Of a stretch of 64,000 nucleotides of DNA, positions 47,306 to 57,452 are shown piece after piece. Source of the stretch: Halomonas nitroreducens (lineage in GTDB: Bacteria > Pseudomonadota > Gammaproteobacteria > Pseudomonadales > Halomonadaceae). Positions within the stretch are counted from its first letter, which is position 1. Every line of letters begins with the position of its first letter. Location: assembly GCF_003966155.1 (NCBI RefSeq), contig NZ_RXNS01000005.1, positions 1-64,000 of the forward strand, written 5' to 3'. Both the position numbers and the translations under genes were made by a program. The notes below the pieces were generated by a model that was given only the letters and a program-made list of their open reading frames with translations, was not told where the DNA came from and did no database searches.

Positions 47306-48542
47306 CAGCCTGTCGCTTGGCGCACGGATCCGGGCGCTGCCCTTCGAAGTGCGCCAGTACCTGCTGATCACCGGCAATTACTGGGCCTTCACGCTCACCG
47401 ACGGTGCCCTGCGCATGCTGGTGGTGCTCTACTTCCACCAGCTGGGCTACTCGCCGCTGGAGGTGGCCCTGCTGTTCCTCTTCTACGAGGCGTTCGGCGT
47501 GGTCACCAATCTGGTGGGGGGCTGGCTGGGCGCGCGCCTGGGCCTCAATCGCACCATGAACGTCGGGCTGGGGCTGCAGATCGTGGCGCTGGCCATGCTG
47601 ATGGTCCCCCCCGCGTCGCTCAGCGTGCCCTGGGTGATGGCCGCTCAGGCGCTGTCAGGGATCGCCAAGGACCTCAACAAGATGAGCGCCAAGAGCGCGG
47701 TCAAGGTCCTGGTGCCCAAGGACAGCCCGAGGGCCACTAGCGCCCTCTATCGTTGGGTGGCGATCCTCACCGGCTCCAAGAATGCCCTCAAGGGCGCCGG
47801 TTTCTTCCTCGGCGGGCTGCTGCTGACGCTGATCGGCTTCCGGGGCGCCATCATCGGCATGGCGGTGATGCTCGTCGCCGTGCTCACGCTGTCGCTGGTG
47901 CGGCTCAAGGCCGACCTGGGTCGTCAGAAGCGCAAGCCCAAGTTCACCGAGGTGTTCTCCAAGTCGCGGGCCATCAACGTGCTCTCGGCGGCGCGGCTGT
48001 GCCTGTTCGCCTCCCGGGACGTGTGGTTCGTGGTGGCGCTGCCGGTGTTCCTGTACGACCAGCATGGCTGGAGTCACTGGACGGTGGGAGGGTTACTGGC
48101 CGTCTGGGTGATCGGCTACGGCGGGGTGCAGACCCAGGCGCCGCGCCTCACTGGGCTGGTCCAGGGCGGCACGCGGGGCATCACGGCGTTCTGGGCCCTG
48201 ATGCTGGCCGGCCTGCCGGCGCTGCTCGCGCTGCTGCCGCTGGCCGAGGTGGCATGGCTCGTCACCGGCTTGCTGGCCTTCGGCGTGGTCTTCGCGGTCA
48301 ACTCCAGCTGGCACAGCTACCTGATCGTTCACTATGCACGTGCCGATGGCGTCTCCATGGACGTGGGCTTCTACTACATGGCCAACGCCCTGGGGCGGCT
48401 CGCCGGCACGCTGCTCTCCGGCTGGCTCTACCAGATCCAGGGTCTGGCCGCCTGCCTGTGGGTCTCGGCGGCCCTGGTGGCGGCCAGTGCGCTGATGGCC
48501 CTGGCGCTGCCGAGCGACGACAGGCAGGGGAGGTCGGCATGA
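47298..48542 (+). CDS. arsJ: Organoarsenical efflux MFS transporter ArsJ
   Basis: This 414-residue inner-membrane protein has about ten to twelve membrane segments. It has the ArsJ sequences [20 protein letters not shown] and [17 protein letters not shown]. It exports 1-arseno-3-phosphoglycerate made by the preceding GAPDH, giving resistance to arsenate without reduction. It overlaps the GAPDH gene at its start and arsR by ATGA at its end. Confidence 0.93.
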   Translation: MPDSLSLGARIRALPFEVRQYLLITGNYWAFTLTDGALRMLVVLYFHQLGYSPLEVALLFLFYEAFGVVTNLVGGWLGARLGLNRTMNVGLGLQIVALAMLMVPPASLSVPWVMAAQALSGIAKDLNKMSAKSAVKVLVPKDSPRATSALYRWVAILTGSKNALKGAGFFLGGLLLTLIGFRGAIIGMAVMLVAVLTLSLVRLKADLGRQKRKPKFTEVFSKSRAINVLSAARLCLFASRDVWFVVALPVFLYDQHGWSHWTVGGLLAVWVIGYGGVQTQAPRLTGLVQGGTRGITAFWALMLAGLPALLALLPLAEVAWLVTGLLAFGVVFAVNSSWHSYLIVHYARADGVSMDVGFYYMANALGRLAGTLLSGWLYQIQGLAACLWVSAALVAASALMALALPSDDRQGRSA

Positions 48543-48889
48543 CTCTCGAGGCGATCGATGTGCTCAAGTGCCTGGCCGACGCGACCCGGCTGAGCCTGGT
48601 GCTGCTGATCCACCGGGAAGGGGAGCTGTGCGTGTGCGAGTTGACCCATGCCCTCGGCCTCTCGCAGCCCAAGGTATCGCGCCACCTGGCCCAGCTGCGC
48701 CGTGTTGGCCTGCTCGCCGATCGCCGCGATGGCCAGTGGGTCTACTATGGCCTCGAGCCGGGCCTGCCTGGCTGGGTGACGGCCATCCTGACGGCCGCCG
48801 CCGAGGGTGACGCGACCCGGCTGGACGCCTTGGCCGAACGGCTGGAATGCATGGGCGACCGACCCGGGCGGCGGGCTGTGCTGTGCTGA
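48539..48889 (+). CDS. arsR: ArsR family arsenic-responsive repressor
   Basis: This 116-residue winged-helix repressor has the arsenite-binding CVC pair in GELCVCELTHAL and the recognition helix LSQPKVSRHLAQL. Further cysteines lie near the C-terminus (ECMG and the final residue). It should release DNA when arsenite binds. Likely targets are the ATATG-N6-CATAT sites at 46225 and 51283. It ends 12 bases before the convergent MFS gene. Confidence 0.93.
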   Translation: MTLEAIDVLKCLADATRLSLVLLIHREGELCVCELTHALGLSQPKVSRHLAQLRRVGLLADRRDGQWVYYGLEPGLPGWVTAILTAAAEGDATRLDALAERLECMGDRPGRRAVLC

Positions 48890-48901
48890 GCGGATGGCAG
48901 C

Positions 48902-50086
48902 TCAGCCTCGCGCCGGCATCGCTTCGAGGCGGCGCAGCCCCCACAGGCCCAGCAGCGGTCCGGGCAGTAGCCACCATACCACCCAGGGGCCCTGGCTGGC
49001 CCACAGCGACGCGGTCAGCCAGATGCCCGGCAGGGTCAGGGCAAAGCCCACGGCGTTCATCACTGCCAGGGTCGAGCCTACATGGGCGCTGGGGGCCGTT
49101 GCCGCCGCCAGCGCCGACAGCTGCGGCGAATCGGCGATGACCGTCAGCCCCCACAGGGCCAGCAGCCCCAGCAGCAGCGGCGGTGGCGCCCAGGCCAGCA
49201 GCGGATAGGCCAGCCCGACCAGTCCCGAGGTGGCCAGTGCCCGGCGGGCCACGCTCAGGCTGCCCAGGCGGCGGCTGAGCTGACCGCCCACCACACAGCC
49301 GACCAGCCCCAGGGCGATCATGCCGAAGGCCAGCCAGGGCACCAGCCCGACCGGCGCCGACAGTCGGGCGACCTCCCGGGCGACCAGGAAGGGCGCCAGG
49401 GTCCACACGGCATAGAGTTCCCAGCAGTGGCCGAAATAGCCTCCGGCCACGGCACGGAAGCGGCCGTCGCGCAGCGAGGCCAGCCCTTCCCGGAGGCGTG
49501 CCCGACCGCCCGGCGGGGGAAGGTGCGGGCCATCGCCCAGGGCCAGGACCAGGGCGCCGCCTGTCAGGGCGAGGCCGGAGGCGCCGAGCAGTGGCCATTG
49601 CCAAGCCAGCCCCAGGGTCGCGCCACGCAGCAGGTGGGGCAGGGCGGTGCCGAGTGTCAGCATGCCCACCAGCCAGGCCAGAGCGGCGCCGGTATGGCGG
49701 GGCGTCCAGCCGATCACCAGCTTCATGCCCAAGGGATAGATGCCGGCCAAGCAGACGCCCGTGAGAAAGCGCAGCACCAGTGCCAGCCCCGCATGGGGCG
49801 CCGCCAGCACGAAGCCCGCGTTGACCAGGGCGCCGGCCAGGCTCGCCGCGGCAAAGATGTGGCTGGCACGGAAACGGTCACCGAGGCCGCTGCCGGCCAG
49901 GCCCAGGGCGCCGAGAATGAAGCCCAGCTGCACGGCCAGCGTCAATCGGCCGAGGTCGGCCGTGGAGAGTGCCAGGGTCTCGGCCAGCGACAGTCCCACG
50001 CCGTTGACGCTGAACCATAGTGAGGTGCCGCAGAGCTGCGCCAGGACGATGATCGCCAGCGGATGGCGTGCCAGCGATTGTCTCAT
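48902..50086 (-). CDS. MFS transporter cotranscribed with ACR3
   Basis: This 394-residue protein has about twelve membrane segments. The N-terminal stretch GTSLWFSVNGVG and the loop motif GSGLGDRFRASH place it in the major facilitator superfamily, in a cyanate-permease-like group. It overlaps the ACR3 stop by four bases, so it is part of the arsenic operon. It is not ArsJ-like. A role in export of an arsenic species is inferred from context only. Confidence 0.8.
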   Translation of the reverse strand: MRQSLARHPLAIIVLAQLCGTSLWFSVNGVGLSLAETLALSTADLGRLTLAVQLGFILGALGLAGSGLGDRFRASHIFAAASLAGALVNAGFVLAAPHAGLALVLRFLTGVCLAGIYPLGMKLVIGWTPRHTGAALAWLVGMLTLGTALPHLLRGATLGLAWQWPLLGASGLALTGGALVLALGDGPHLPPPGGRARLREGLASLRDGRFRAVAGGYFGHCWELYAVWTLAPFLVAREVARLSAPVGLVPWLAFGMIALGLVGCVVGGQLSRRLGSLSVARRALATSGLVGLAYPLLAWAPPPLLLGLLALWGLTVIADSPQLSALAAATAPSAHVGSTLAVMNAVGFALTLPGIWLTASLWASQGPWVVWWLLPGPLLGLWGLRRLEAMPARG

Positions 50087-51159
50087 GAGCCGGTGTCGGG
50101 AAAGCGATCGCGGGTGGCGTTGGCGATGCGCACCAGGGCGAGCATCAAGGGCACTTCCACCAGCACCCCCACCACGGTGGCGAGCGCCGCCCCGGACTCC
50201 AGGCCGAACAGGGCGATGGCGGCGGCCACGGCCAGTTCGAAGAAGTTGCTGGCACCGATCAGGGCACCCGGCGCCGCCACGCAGTGGGGGACCCGCCAGG
50301 CCCAGGCCCAGCCGTAAGCCAGCAGGAAGATCAGGAAGGTCTGCAGGATGAGGGGGATGGCGATCAGCCCGATGTGCAGGGGATGAGTCAGAATCACCTC
50401 GCCCTGGAAGGCGAACAGCAGCACCAGGGTGATGATCAGGCCGATGGGCGTGACCGGGGCGATCCGCGCCAGGAAAACGGTCTCGAACCAGGCCGGGCCA
50501 TGCCGGTGGATCAGGGTGCGACGGGTCAGGTAGCCAGCCCCCAGGGGAATGACGATATACAGCACCACCGAGAGTGCCACGGTGTTCCAGGGCACCTGGA
50601 TGTCCGACACTCCGAGCAGCAGCACCACGATAGGGGCGAAGGCGAACAGCATGATCAGGTCATTGAGCGAGACCTGGACCAGGGTGTAGGCGGCATCACC
50701 GCGGGTCAGGGTGCTCCATACGAAGACCATGGCGGTGCAGGGGGCGGCGCCCAGCAGGATCGCCCCGGCCAGGTACTGGCTGGCCAGGGCCTCGGGAATC
50801 CAGGGACGAAAGACCACGGTCAGGAAGAAGCCGGCGATGACGAACATGGTGAACGGCTTGATCAGCCAGTTCACCGTGGTGGTGATGAACAAGCCCTTTG
50901 GCTGACGGCGCACCCCGAGCACGGCCGAGAAGTCGATCTGAGCCATCATGGGGAAGATCATCGCCCAGATCAGTATCGCCACCGGGATCGAGACCTGAGC
51001 GACCTCGAGGCGTGACAGGGTCTCGGGAATCACCGGGACGAACTGGCCCAGCAGCACGCCGGCCAGGATGGCCAACGCCACCCACAGCGAGAGCCAGCGC
51101 TCGAACAGGCCCATGGGGGCGGGTGCATCGCCGTTCCGTGTCTCGAGGTCGGTGGTCAT
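50083..51159 (-). CDS. Arsenite efflux transporter, ACR3 family
   Basis: This 358-residue inner-membrane carrier has ten membrane segments and the essential cysteine in ILLGAAPCTAMVFVWS. The NDLIMLFAFAP and GASNFFELAVA segments are also conserved. It exports arsenite with proton exchange. The start at 51159 has GGGAG; a longer frame from 51306 runs through the operator at 51283 and is rejected. No arsenate reductase gene lies nearby. Confidence 0.93.
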   Translation of the reverse strand: MTTDLETRNGDAPAPMGLFERWLSLWVALAILAGVLLGQFVPVIPETLSRLEVAQVSIPVAILIWAMIFPMMAQIDFSAVLGVRRQPKGLFITTTVNWLIKPFTMFVIAGFFLTVVFRPWIPEALASQYLAGAILLGAAPCTAMVFVWSTLTRGDAAYTLVQVSLNDLIMLFAFAPIVVLLLGVSDIQVPWNTVALSVVLYIVIPLGAGYLTRRTLIHRHGPAWFETVFLARIAPVTPIGLIITLVLLFAFQGEVILTHPLHIGLIAIPLILQTFLIFLLAYGWAWAWRVPHCVAAPGALIGASNFFELAVAAAIALFGLESGAALATVVGVLVEVPLMLALVRIANATRDRFPDTGS

Positions 51160-51282
51160 GCCGCGCTCCCTGAGTGGCTCCGAGGCGTGGGGGGCGCGAC
51201 GGTCATCGACCGCGCCCGAGGGATAGCTCGGCGCCACCCGGGCAGCGGGGCGCCGAGGATGGCCGAGGTCGCTTGCCAAGAT

Positions 51283-51298
51283 ATATGCAATTCCATAT
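51283..51298. promoter_or_regulatory. Candidate ArsR operator before the ACR3 operon
   Basis: ATATGCAATTCCATAT is an inverted repeat with 5-bp arms and a 6-bp spacer, 124 bases upstream of the ACR3 start. It shares the core and spacing of the operator at 46225-46246. Confidence 0.55.
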
Positions 51299-51343
51299 GT
51301 CATCAATCATCCGATGTGTCCCTCGCTGTCGGTGACGGCGGGC

Positions 51344-51352
51344 TGGTAGGCT
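51344..51352 (+). promoter_or_regulatory. Extended -10 element TGGTAGGCT before fetA
   Basis: TGGTAGGCT lies 38 bases before the fetA ATG and matches the TGNTAGGCT element seen at 15249 and 62922. Confidence 0.35.
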
Positions 51353-51390
51353 CTTTGGCCTAGCCTGCTTCTCGAACCGTGGAGTCCTCC

Positions 51391-52017
51391 ATGACCGCCC
51401 CTCCGTCCCTGTGCCTCGAGCGGCTTGCCGTCGGCGACCTGGAACCAGTGTCGCTGCGCGTGGCCGCCGGCGAGGTGCTGTGCCTCGCCGGCCCCAGCGG
51501 GGCGGGCAAGAGCCGGTTGTTGCGAGCCATCGCCGACCTGGAGCCCCACCGGGGAACGGTCACCTTGGGGGAGCTGGCTCAGACCGACTTGCCGGGCCAT
51601 GCATGGCGCCGCCGGGTGATGCTGGTGCCGGCGGAGAGTCAATGGTGGGCCGAGCGGGTAGGAGATCACTTCCCCGCCGGGGAGGGGGGCGTCCGGGGCC
51701 TATCGGCCCTGGGCTTGATGCCGGAGGTGCTCGACTGGCCGGTGGGCCGCCTGTCGTCGGGCGAGAAGCAACGCCTGGCGCTGCTGCGCGCCCTGGCCCG
51801 AGGCCCCTCGGTGCTGTTGCTGGACGAGCCCACGGCCAACCTGGACGACGCCACCACCCGCCGGGTGGAGGCCTGGCTGATGGCGCGCATCCGTGACGGT
51901 GGCTGGCCGGTGATCTGGGTCGCCCATGACCCGGCGCAGATCGCCAGGGTCGCCACGCGGCGGGGGCGTCTCGAGGGTGGGCGATTGGTCGAGGAGGTCC
52001 CGGCACCATGCAAGTGA
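51391..52017 (+). CDS. fetA: FetA-like ABC transporter ATP-binding protein
   Basis: This 208-residue ATPase has Walker A (GPSGAGKSRLL), signature LSSGEKQR and Walker B (VLLLDEPTANLDD). It is short, as in FetA/YbbL. With the overlapping fetB it forms an exporter linked to iron homeostasis and peroxide resistance in E. coli. ATG 51391 has GGAG upstream and is preferred to GTG 51379. It overlaps fetB by ten bases. Confidence 0.87.
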   Translation: MTAPPSLCLERLAVGDLEPVSLRVAAGEVLCLAGPSGAGKSRLLRAIADLEPHRGTVTLGELAQTDLPGHAWRRRVMLVPAESQWWAERVGDHFPAGEGGVRGLSALGLMPEVLDWPVGRLSSGEKQRLALLRALARGPSVLLLDEPTANLDDATTRRVEAWLMARIRDGGWPVIWVAHDPAQIARVATRRGRLEGGRLVEEVPAPCK

Positions 52018-52811
52018 TTGCACTCGCCTGGTGGCAGCTGGGACTGGCCGCCTTGCTGGTGGTGGCGCTCGCCGCCTGCACGGTGGCCGGGCGCCTGGGG
52101 ATGGGGCGCACGCTGCTGATCGCGGCGGGGCGGACGGTGATCCAGCTGGCCCTGGTCGGGCTGGTCCTCGAGGCGTTGTTCGCCTCGGCGCGGCTGCACT
52201 GGGTGGTGCTGATGGCAGTCGGGATGCTGCTGATCGCCGGCCGCGAGGTCGTGGCCCGCCAGAAGCGTCGCCTGCTTGGCGGCTGGGCCTTCGGCATCGG
52301 CACCCTGGCGATGTTCCTGTCTTCCTTCACCGTGGCGGTGTTGACCCTGACGGTGATCATCGGCCCCGAGCCCTGGTATCGACCCCAGTATGCCATCCCC
52401 CTGCTGGGCATGATGCTCGGCAATACCATGACCGGCGTGGCACTGGCCCTGGATCGGCTTACCGAGGGCACCTGGCAGCAGCGGGGGGTAATCGAGAACC
52501 GCCTGATGCTCGGCCATACCTGGCAGGAGGCCATCGGCGATATCCGTCGCGAGGCGATGCGCAGCGGGCTGATGCCGGTGGTCAATGCCATGGCCGCCGC
52601 GGGAGTGGTCAGCCTGCCGGGCATGATGACCGGTCAGATCCTCGCCGGCACGGCACCGGCGCTGGCGGTGAAGTACCAGATCCTGATCATGTTCACCATC
52701 ACCCTGGGCACGGGCTTCGGCACCCTGGCTGCGGTGACCCTGGCCAGTCGGCGGCTGTTCGATGATCGCGAGCGGCTGCGTCCCGACCGCCTGGCGGCGC
52801 CCCGGGGCTAG
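52008..52811 (+). CDS. fetB: FetB-like ABC transporter permease
   Basis: This 267-residue membrane protein (UPF0014/YbbM family) has about seven membrane segments. The family motifs GRTVIQLALVGLVL, PLLGMMLGNTMTGVALALDRL and LPGMMTGQILAGTAP are clear. It partners the ATPase encoded just upstream, probably for metal or iron export. It ends one base from the convergent hydrolase gene, so there is no room for a separate terminator. Confidence 0.9.
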   Translation: MQVIALAWWQLGLAALLVVALAACTVAGRLGMGRTLLIAAGRTVIQLALVGLVLEALFASARLHWVVLMAVGMLLIAGREVVARQKRRLLGGWAFGIGTLAMFLSSFTVAVLTLTVIIGPEPWYRPQYAIPLLGMMLGNTMTGVALALDRLTEGTWQQRGVIENRLMLGHTWQEAIGDIRREAMRSGLMPVVNAMAAAGVVSLPGMMTGQILAGTAPALAVKYQILIMFTITLGTGFGTLAAVTLASRRLFDDRERLRPDRLAAPRG

Positions 52812-52812
52812 C

Positions 52813-53604
52813 TCAGCGCGCCGTCGGCGTAGCCAGGAAGGGAGCGATGGCGGCGATCAGTTGCTCCGGGCACTCCCGGTGGGGGACATGACCACAGTCC
52901 GGCAGGATGCCAGCCTCCGCCGTCCCCGCTGCCAGGGCGGCTATGCGGCGTGGCTGGGCCAGCGAGCCGTATTCATCGTGCTCGCCGTGCAGCGCCAGCG
53001 TCGGGCAGCGTACCCGTCTCAGCGCCTCGTCCAGGCACCAGTTCCGGAAGGCCGTCGAGTGCCAGGTCTCCACCCAGGAACGCAGCACCCACTCGGCCTT
53101 GTCGCTGTGATGGCGGGCGAGGCGGGCCATCTGCCCCGGGGCCGCGAAGGCTCGCTCGGCCTCGCGGATGCCGGCCAGGGTGCGGGCCTCGGTGAAGGCC
53201 TGGGCCGCCACCGTGACCAGCCCCTCGCAGGCCTCGGGGTGGTGTCCGGCGGCAGCGACCGCCATGGCGCCCCCCACGCTGTGGCCGAGCAGGACGAAGC
53301 GCTCGAGCCCCAGCTGGCGTGTCACGGCGGCGAAAGCGCCCCGGGCCTCGTCCTCGATGAAGCTGATGGGCTGCGGGCCCGGATGGGGCGCCGAGCGGCC
53401 GTAGCCCAGCCGGTCGTAGGCGATCACCTGCCGCCCCGTGGCACGGGCCAGCCGTGCCGGGAAATCGCGCCACAGGGCCACGCAGCCCAGCGAGTCGTGC
53501 AGCAGCACGATAGGGCTGCGCGGCTGGGCCCGAGGGGGCGACCAGCGCCCGGCATGCAGGGCACCCTGCGGTGTCGCAATCCGCAGCGCCACCATGCCGG
53601 GCAT
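52813..53604 (-). CDS. Alpha/beta hydrolase
   Basis: This protein of about 263 residues has the nucleophile elbow LLGHSVGGAMA, the oxyanion stretch LLHDSLGCVALWRDF, an acid residue in LHGEHDEYG and the histidine in CGHVPHRE. The fold is clear and the substrate is not. The start at 53604 has AAGGAG; 53595 is also possible. It follows the thiolase gene by 19 bases on the same strand and may hydrolyse an ester or thioester in the same pathway. Confidence 0.82.
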   Translation of the reverse strand: MPGMVALRIATPQGALHAGRWSPPRAQPRSPIVLLHDSLGCVALWRDFPARLARATGRQVIAYDRLGYGRSAPHPGPQPISFIEDEARGAFAAVTRQLGLERFVLLGHSVGGAMAVAAAGHHPEACEGLVTVAAQAFTEARTLAGIREAERAFAAPGQMARLARHHSDKAEWVLRSWVETWHSTAFRNWCLDEALRRVRCPTLALHGEHDEYGSLAQPRRIAALAAGTAEAGILPDCGHVPHRECPEQLIAAIAPFLATPTAR

Positions 53605-53623
53605 CCCTGCCAGCTCCTTGGCC

Positions 53624-54811
53624 TCAGTCAACCAGTTCCACGGCCACCGCCGTGGCCTCGCCGCCGCCGATGCACAGGCTGGCGATGCCACGCTTGCCGC
53701 CCTTGGTGCGCAGGGCATGGATCAGGGTGGCGATGATTCGCGAGCCGGTGGAGCCGATGGGGTGGCCCTGGGCACAGGCACCGCCGAAGACGTTGACCTT
53801 GTCGTGGGGCAGGCCCAGGTCGTCCATGGCCATCAGGGTGACCACGGCGAAGGCCTCGTTGATCTCGAACAGGTCGACGTCGTTCACGCTCCAGCCGAGC
53901 TTGGTCATCAGCTTGTCGATAGCCCCCACCGGAGCGATGGTGAACTCGCTGGGATGACGCGAGTGGGTGCTGTGCCCCAGCATGCGCGCCAGGGGCTTGG
54001 CGCCGACCCGCTCCGCGGCGGCCTGGCTGGCCAGGATCAGCGCCGAGGCACCGTCGGAGATGGAGCTCGAGTTGGCGGCAGTGATGGTGCCATCCTTGGC
54101 AAAGGCCGGACGCAGCGAGCGAATCTTGTCGAGCTTGGCTTGGAAGGGCTGCTCGTCGTGCTCGACGACGGTCTCGCCCCGGCGGCTGGAGACGGTCACC
54201 GGGGCCATCTCGGCATCGAGATGACCGGCGTTGGTGGCCGCCATGGCACGCTCCAGGGAAGCAATCGCGAAGTCATCGAGACGCTCGCGGCCGTAGTCGC
54301 GTCGGGTGGCGACCTCCTGGGCGAACCCGCCCATCAGCTGGCCGGTCTCCGCATCCTCCAGGCCATCGAGGAACATGTGATCCAGGAGCTGGCCGTGGCC
54401 CAGCCGGTAGCCGGTGCGGGCCTTGGCCAGTACATGGGGGGCATTGGACATGGACTCCATGCCGCCGGCCAGCAGGATCTCGCCGGAGCCGGCGCGGATC
54501 AGGTCGTGGGCCAGCATGGTGGCCTTCATGCCGGAGCCGCACAACTTGTTGACAGTGGTGGCACCGATGCCGTCCGGAATGCCGGCCTGACGCATCGCCT
54601 GACGGGCGGGTCCCTGCTTGACGCCTGCAGGCAGCACGCAGCCCAGGATGCCCTCGTCGATGGCGGCGGCCTCGATGCCGGCCCGTTCGATGGCGGCGCG
54701 GATCGCCGTGGCGGCGAGTTCCGGGGCGGTGAGGCTGGACAGGCTGCCCAGCATGCCGCCCATGGGGGTCCGCGTCGCGGACAGGAAAACGATATCGTTG
54801 GACTGGCTCAT
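53624..54811 (-). CDS. Acetyl-CoA C-acetyltransferase (thiolase)
   Basis: This 395-residue thiolase has the nucleophile C91 in VNKLCGSGMKATML, INEAFAVV, GHPIGSTGSR and the second cysteine in LCIGGGEATA. It condenses or cleaves acetoacetyl-CoA and related beta-ketoacyl-CoA. It is divergent from the TetR regulator gene, and the shared 128-base gap carries an operator-like sequence also found before the acyl-CoA synthetase gene. Confidence 0.93.
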   Translation of the reverse strand: MSQSNDIVFLSATRTPMGGMLGSLSSLTAPELAATAIRAAIERAGIEAAAIDEGILGCVLPAGVKQGPARQAMRQAGIPDGIGATTVNKLCGSGMKATMLAHDLIRAGSGEILLAGGMESMSNAPHVLAKARTGYRLGHGQLLDHMFLDGLEDAETGQLMGGFAQEVATRRDYGRERLDDFAIASLERAMAATNAGHLDAEMAPVTVSSRRGETVVEHDEQPFQAKLDKIRSLRPAFAKDGTITAANSSSISDGASALILASQAAAERVGAKPLARMLGHSTHSRHPSEFTIAPVGAIDKLMTKLGWSVNDVDLFEINEAFAVVTLMAMDDLGLPHDKVNVFGGACAQGHPIGSTGSRIIATLIHALRTKGGKRGIASLCIGGGEATAVAVELVD

Positions 54812-54912
54812 GGCATGTCTCCCGAACGTCGATGGTTGTGATTGTGGCGAAGGCCCGGCCGCGAGGCGCGATGCGTTGACCTGTCGGCGGGGCTATGGTT
54901 CTCTCAGGGTCA

Positions 54913-54930
54913 ACCAAGCAAGCGCTAGTG
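54913..54930 (-). promoter_or_regulatory. Candidate TetR operator, copy 1
   Basis: Read on the minus strand, CACTAGCGCTTGCTTGGT matches 14 of 18 bases of the copy at 55602-55619. It lies between the divergent thiolase and TetR genes, ten bases before the tetR ATG. Confidence 0.5.
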
Positions 54931-54939
54931 TAAACGTCG

Positions 54940-55518
54940 ATGAATGTAATGAATGACTCGCCTCGCCGCAAGGAACTGACGCGACAGGCCGCCCAGTTGT
55001 TCGTCCAGGAGGGCTTCGATCGCACCACCGTGCGCATGCTGGCCCAGGAGATGGGCATCAAGTCCGGCAGCCTCTTCCACCACTTCCGCGACAAGCAGGA
55101 GATCCTCGCCGCCGTGATCGAGGAAGGCACCCAGAATGCCCTGATGATCGCCCGGGACGCCCTCGACAACTGCGACAGCAACCCCGAGGCGAGGTTGCAT
55201 GCCATGGCCCGGGCGCATCTGGAGACCCTGCTGACCGACCGCAACGCCCATGTGGTCGCGCTCTACGAATGGCGACGCCTGGACCCCGAGGCACGGGACC
55301 ATCTGGGCCACCTGCGGGATGCCTATGAGACGCTGTGGGAAGAGGTGCTCGACGAGGCCCTGGCCGCCGACCTGATTCGAGGTGACCGTTTCCTGGTCTC
55401 GCGCTTCGTGATGGGGGCACTCAACTGGACGGTGCGCTGGTACGACCCCCGTGGCGAGCGCTCCCCCGAGGACCTGGCCCGGGAACTCATTGCCATGATT
55501 ACCCATCCCGCTCGCTGA
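54940..55518 (+). CDS. TetR family transcriptional regulator
   Basis: This 192-residue regulator has an N-terminal helix-turn-helix (about 10-55, TTVRMLAQEMGIKSGSLFHHF) and a C-terminal ligand domain. It sits between a divergent thiolase gene and a downstream acyl-CoA synthetase-dehydrogenase operon, both preceded by the same 18-base sequence. It is therefore likely to sense an acyl-CoA or fatty acid and repress both. Confidence 0.9.
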   Translation: MNVMNDSPRRKELTRQAAQLFVQEGFDRTTVRMLAQEMGIKSGSLFHHFRDKQEILAAVIEEGTQNALMIARDALDNCDSNPEARLHAMARAHLETLLTDRNAHVVALYEWRRLDPEARDHLGHLRDAYETLWEEVLDEALAADLIRGDRFLVSRFVMGALNWTVRWYDPRGERSPEDLARELIAMITHPAR

Positions 55519-55601
55519 GCCTGCCGCGGCGGGGTCGACCATGGTCTAGCCCTGCCGCCCGTCCTGCCCCTTGCCCTGTCGCGGCGAAGCCTCTAGCTTG
55601 T

Positions 55602-55619
55602 ACCTAGCGCTTGATAGGT
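55602..55619 (+). promoter_or_regulatory. Candidate TetR operator, copy 2
   Basis: ACCTAGCGCTTGATAGGT has inverted ACCTA/TAGGT ends eight bases apart. It precedes the acyl-CoA synthetase gene and repeats the copy at 54913-54930 in the opposite orientation. Confidence 0.5.
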
Positions 55620-55635
55620 TGACGCTTACGTCAAC
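55618..55635. promoter_or_regulatory. Perfect inverted repeat over a -35 box
   Basis: GTTGACG, spacer CTTA, and CGTCAAC form 7-bp arms, overlapping a TTGACG -35-like hexamer. A weak TAACCA lies 17 bases further on. A repressor here would block the acyl-CoA synthetase promoter. It may belong to a second regulator. Confidence 0.5.
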
Positions 55636-55762
55636 TGGAGCTAACCAGAGGAAGGTTGGCCGCGCGCCGGATGAGATGGCTGAAAGCCGATTGCCGACAA
55701 CAAGCACAACAAGCGTCGGTCCGCATGCCGGATCGGGGCTCACGAGCACAAGAGGGCAGTTC

Positions 55763-57436
<1,674 letters not shown>

Positions 57437-57452
57437 TCGTGGAGACCCATCG

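Noticed and set aside
51160-51306. N-terminal extension of the ACR3 gene
   Set aside because: It would run through the candidate operator and an untypical Arg/Pro-rich leader. GGGAG and the family start point to 51159.
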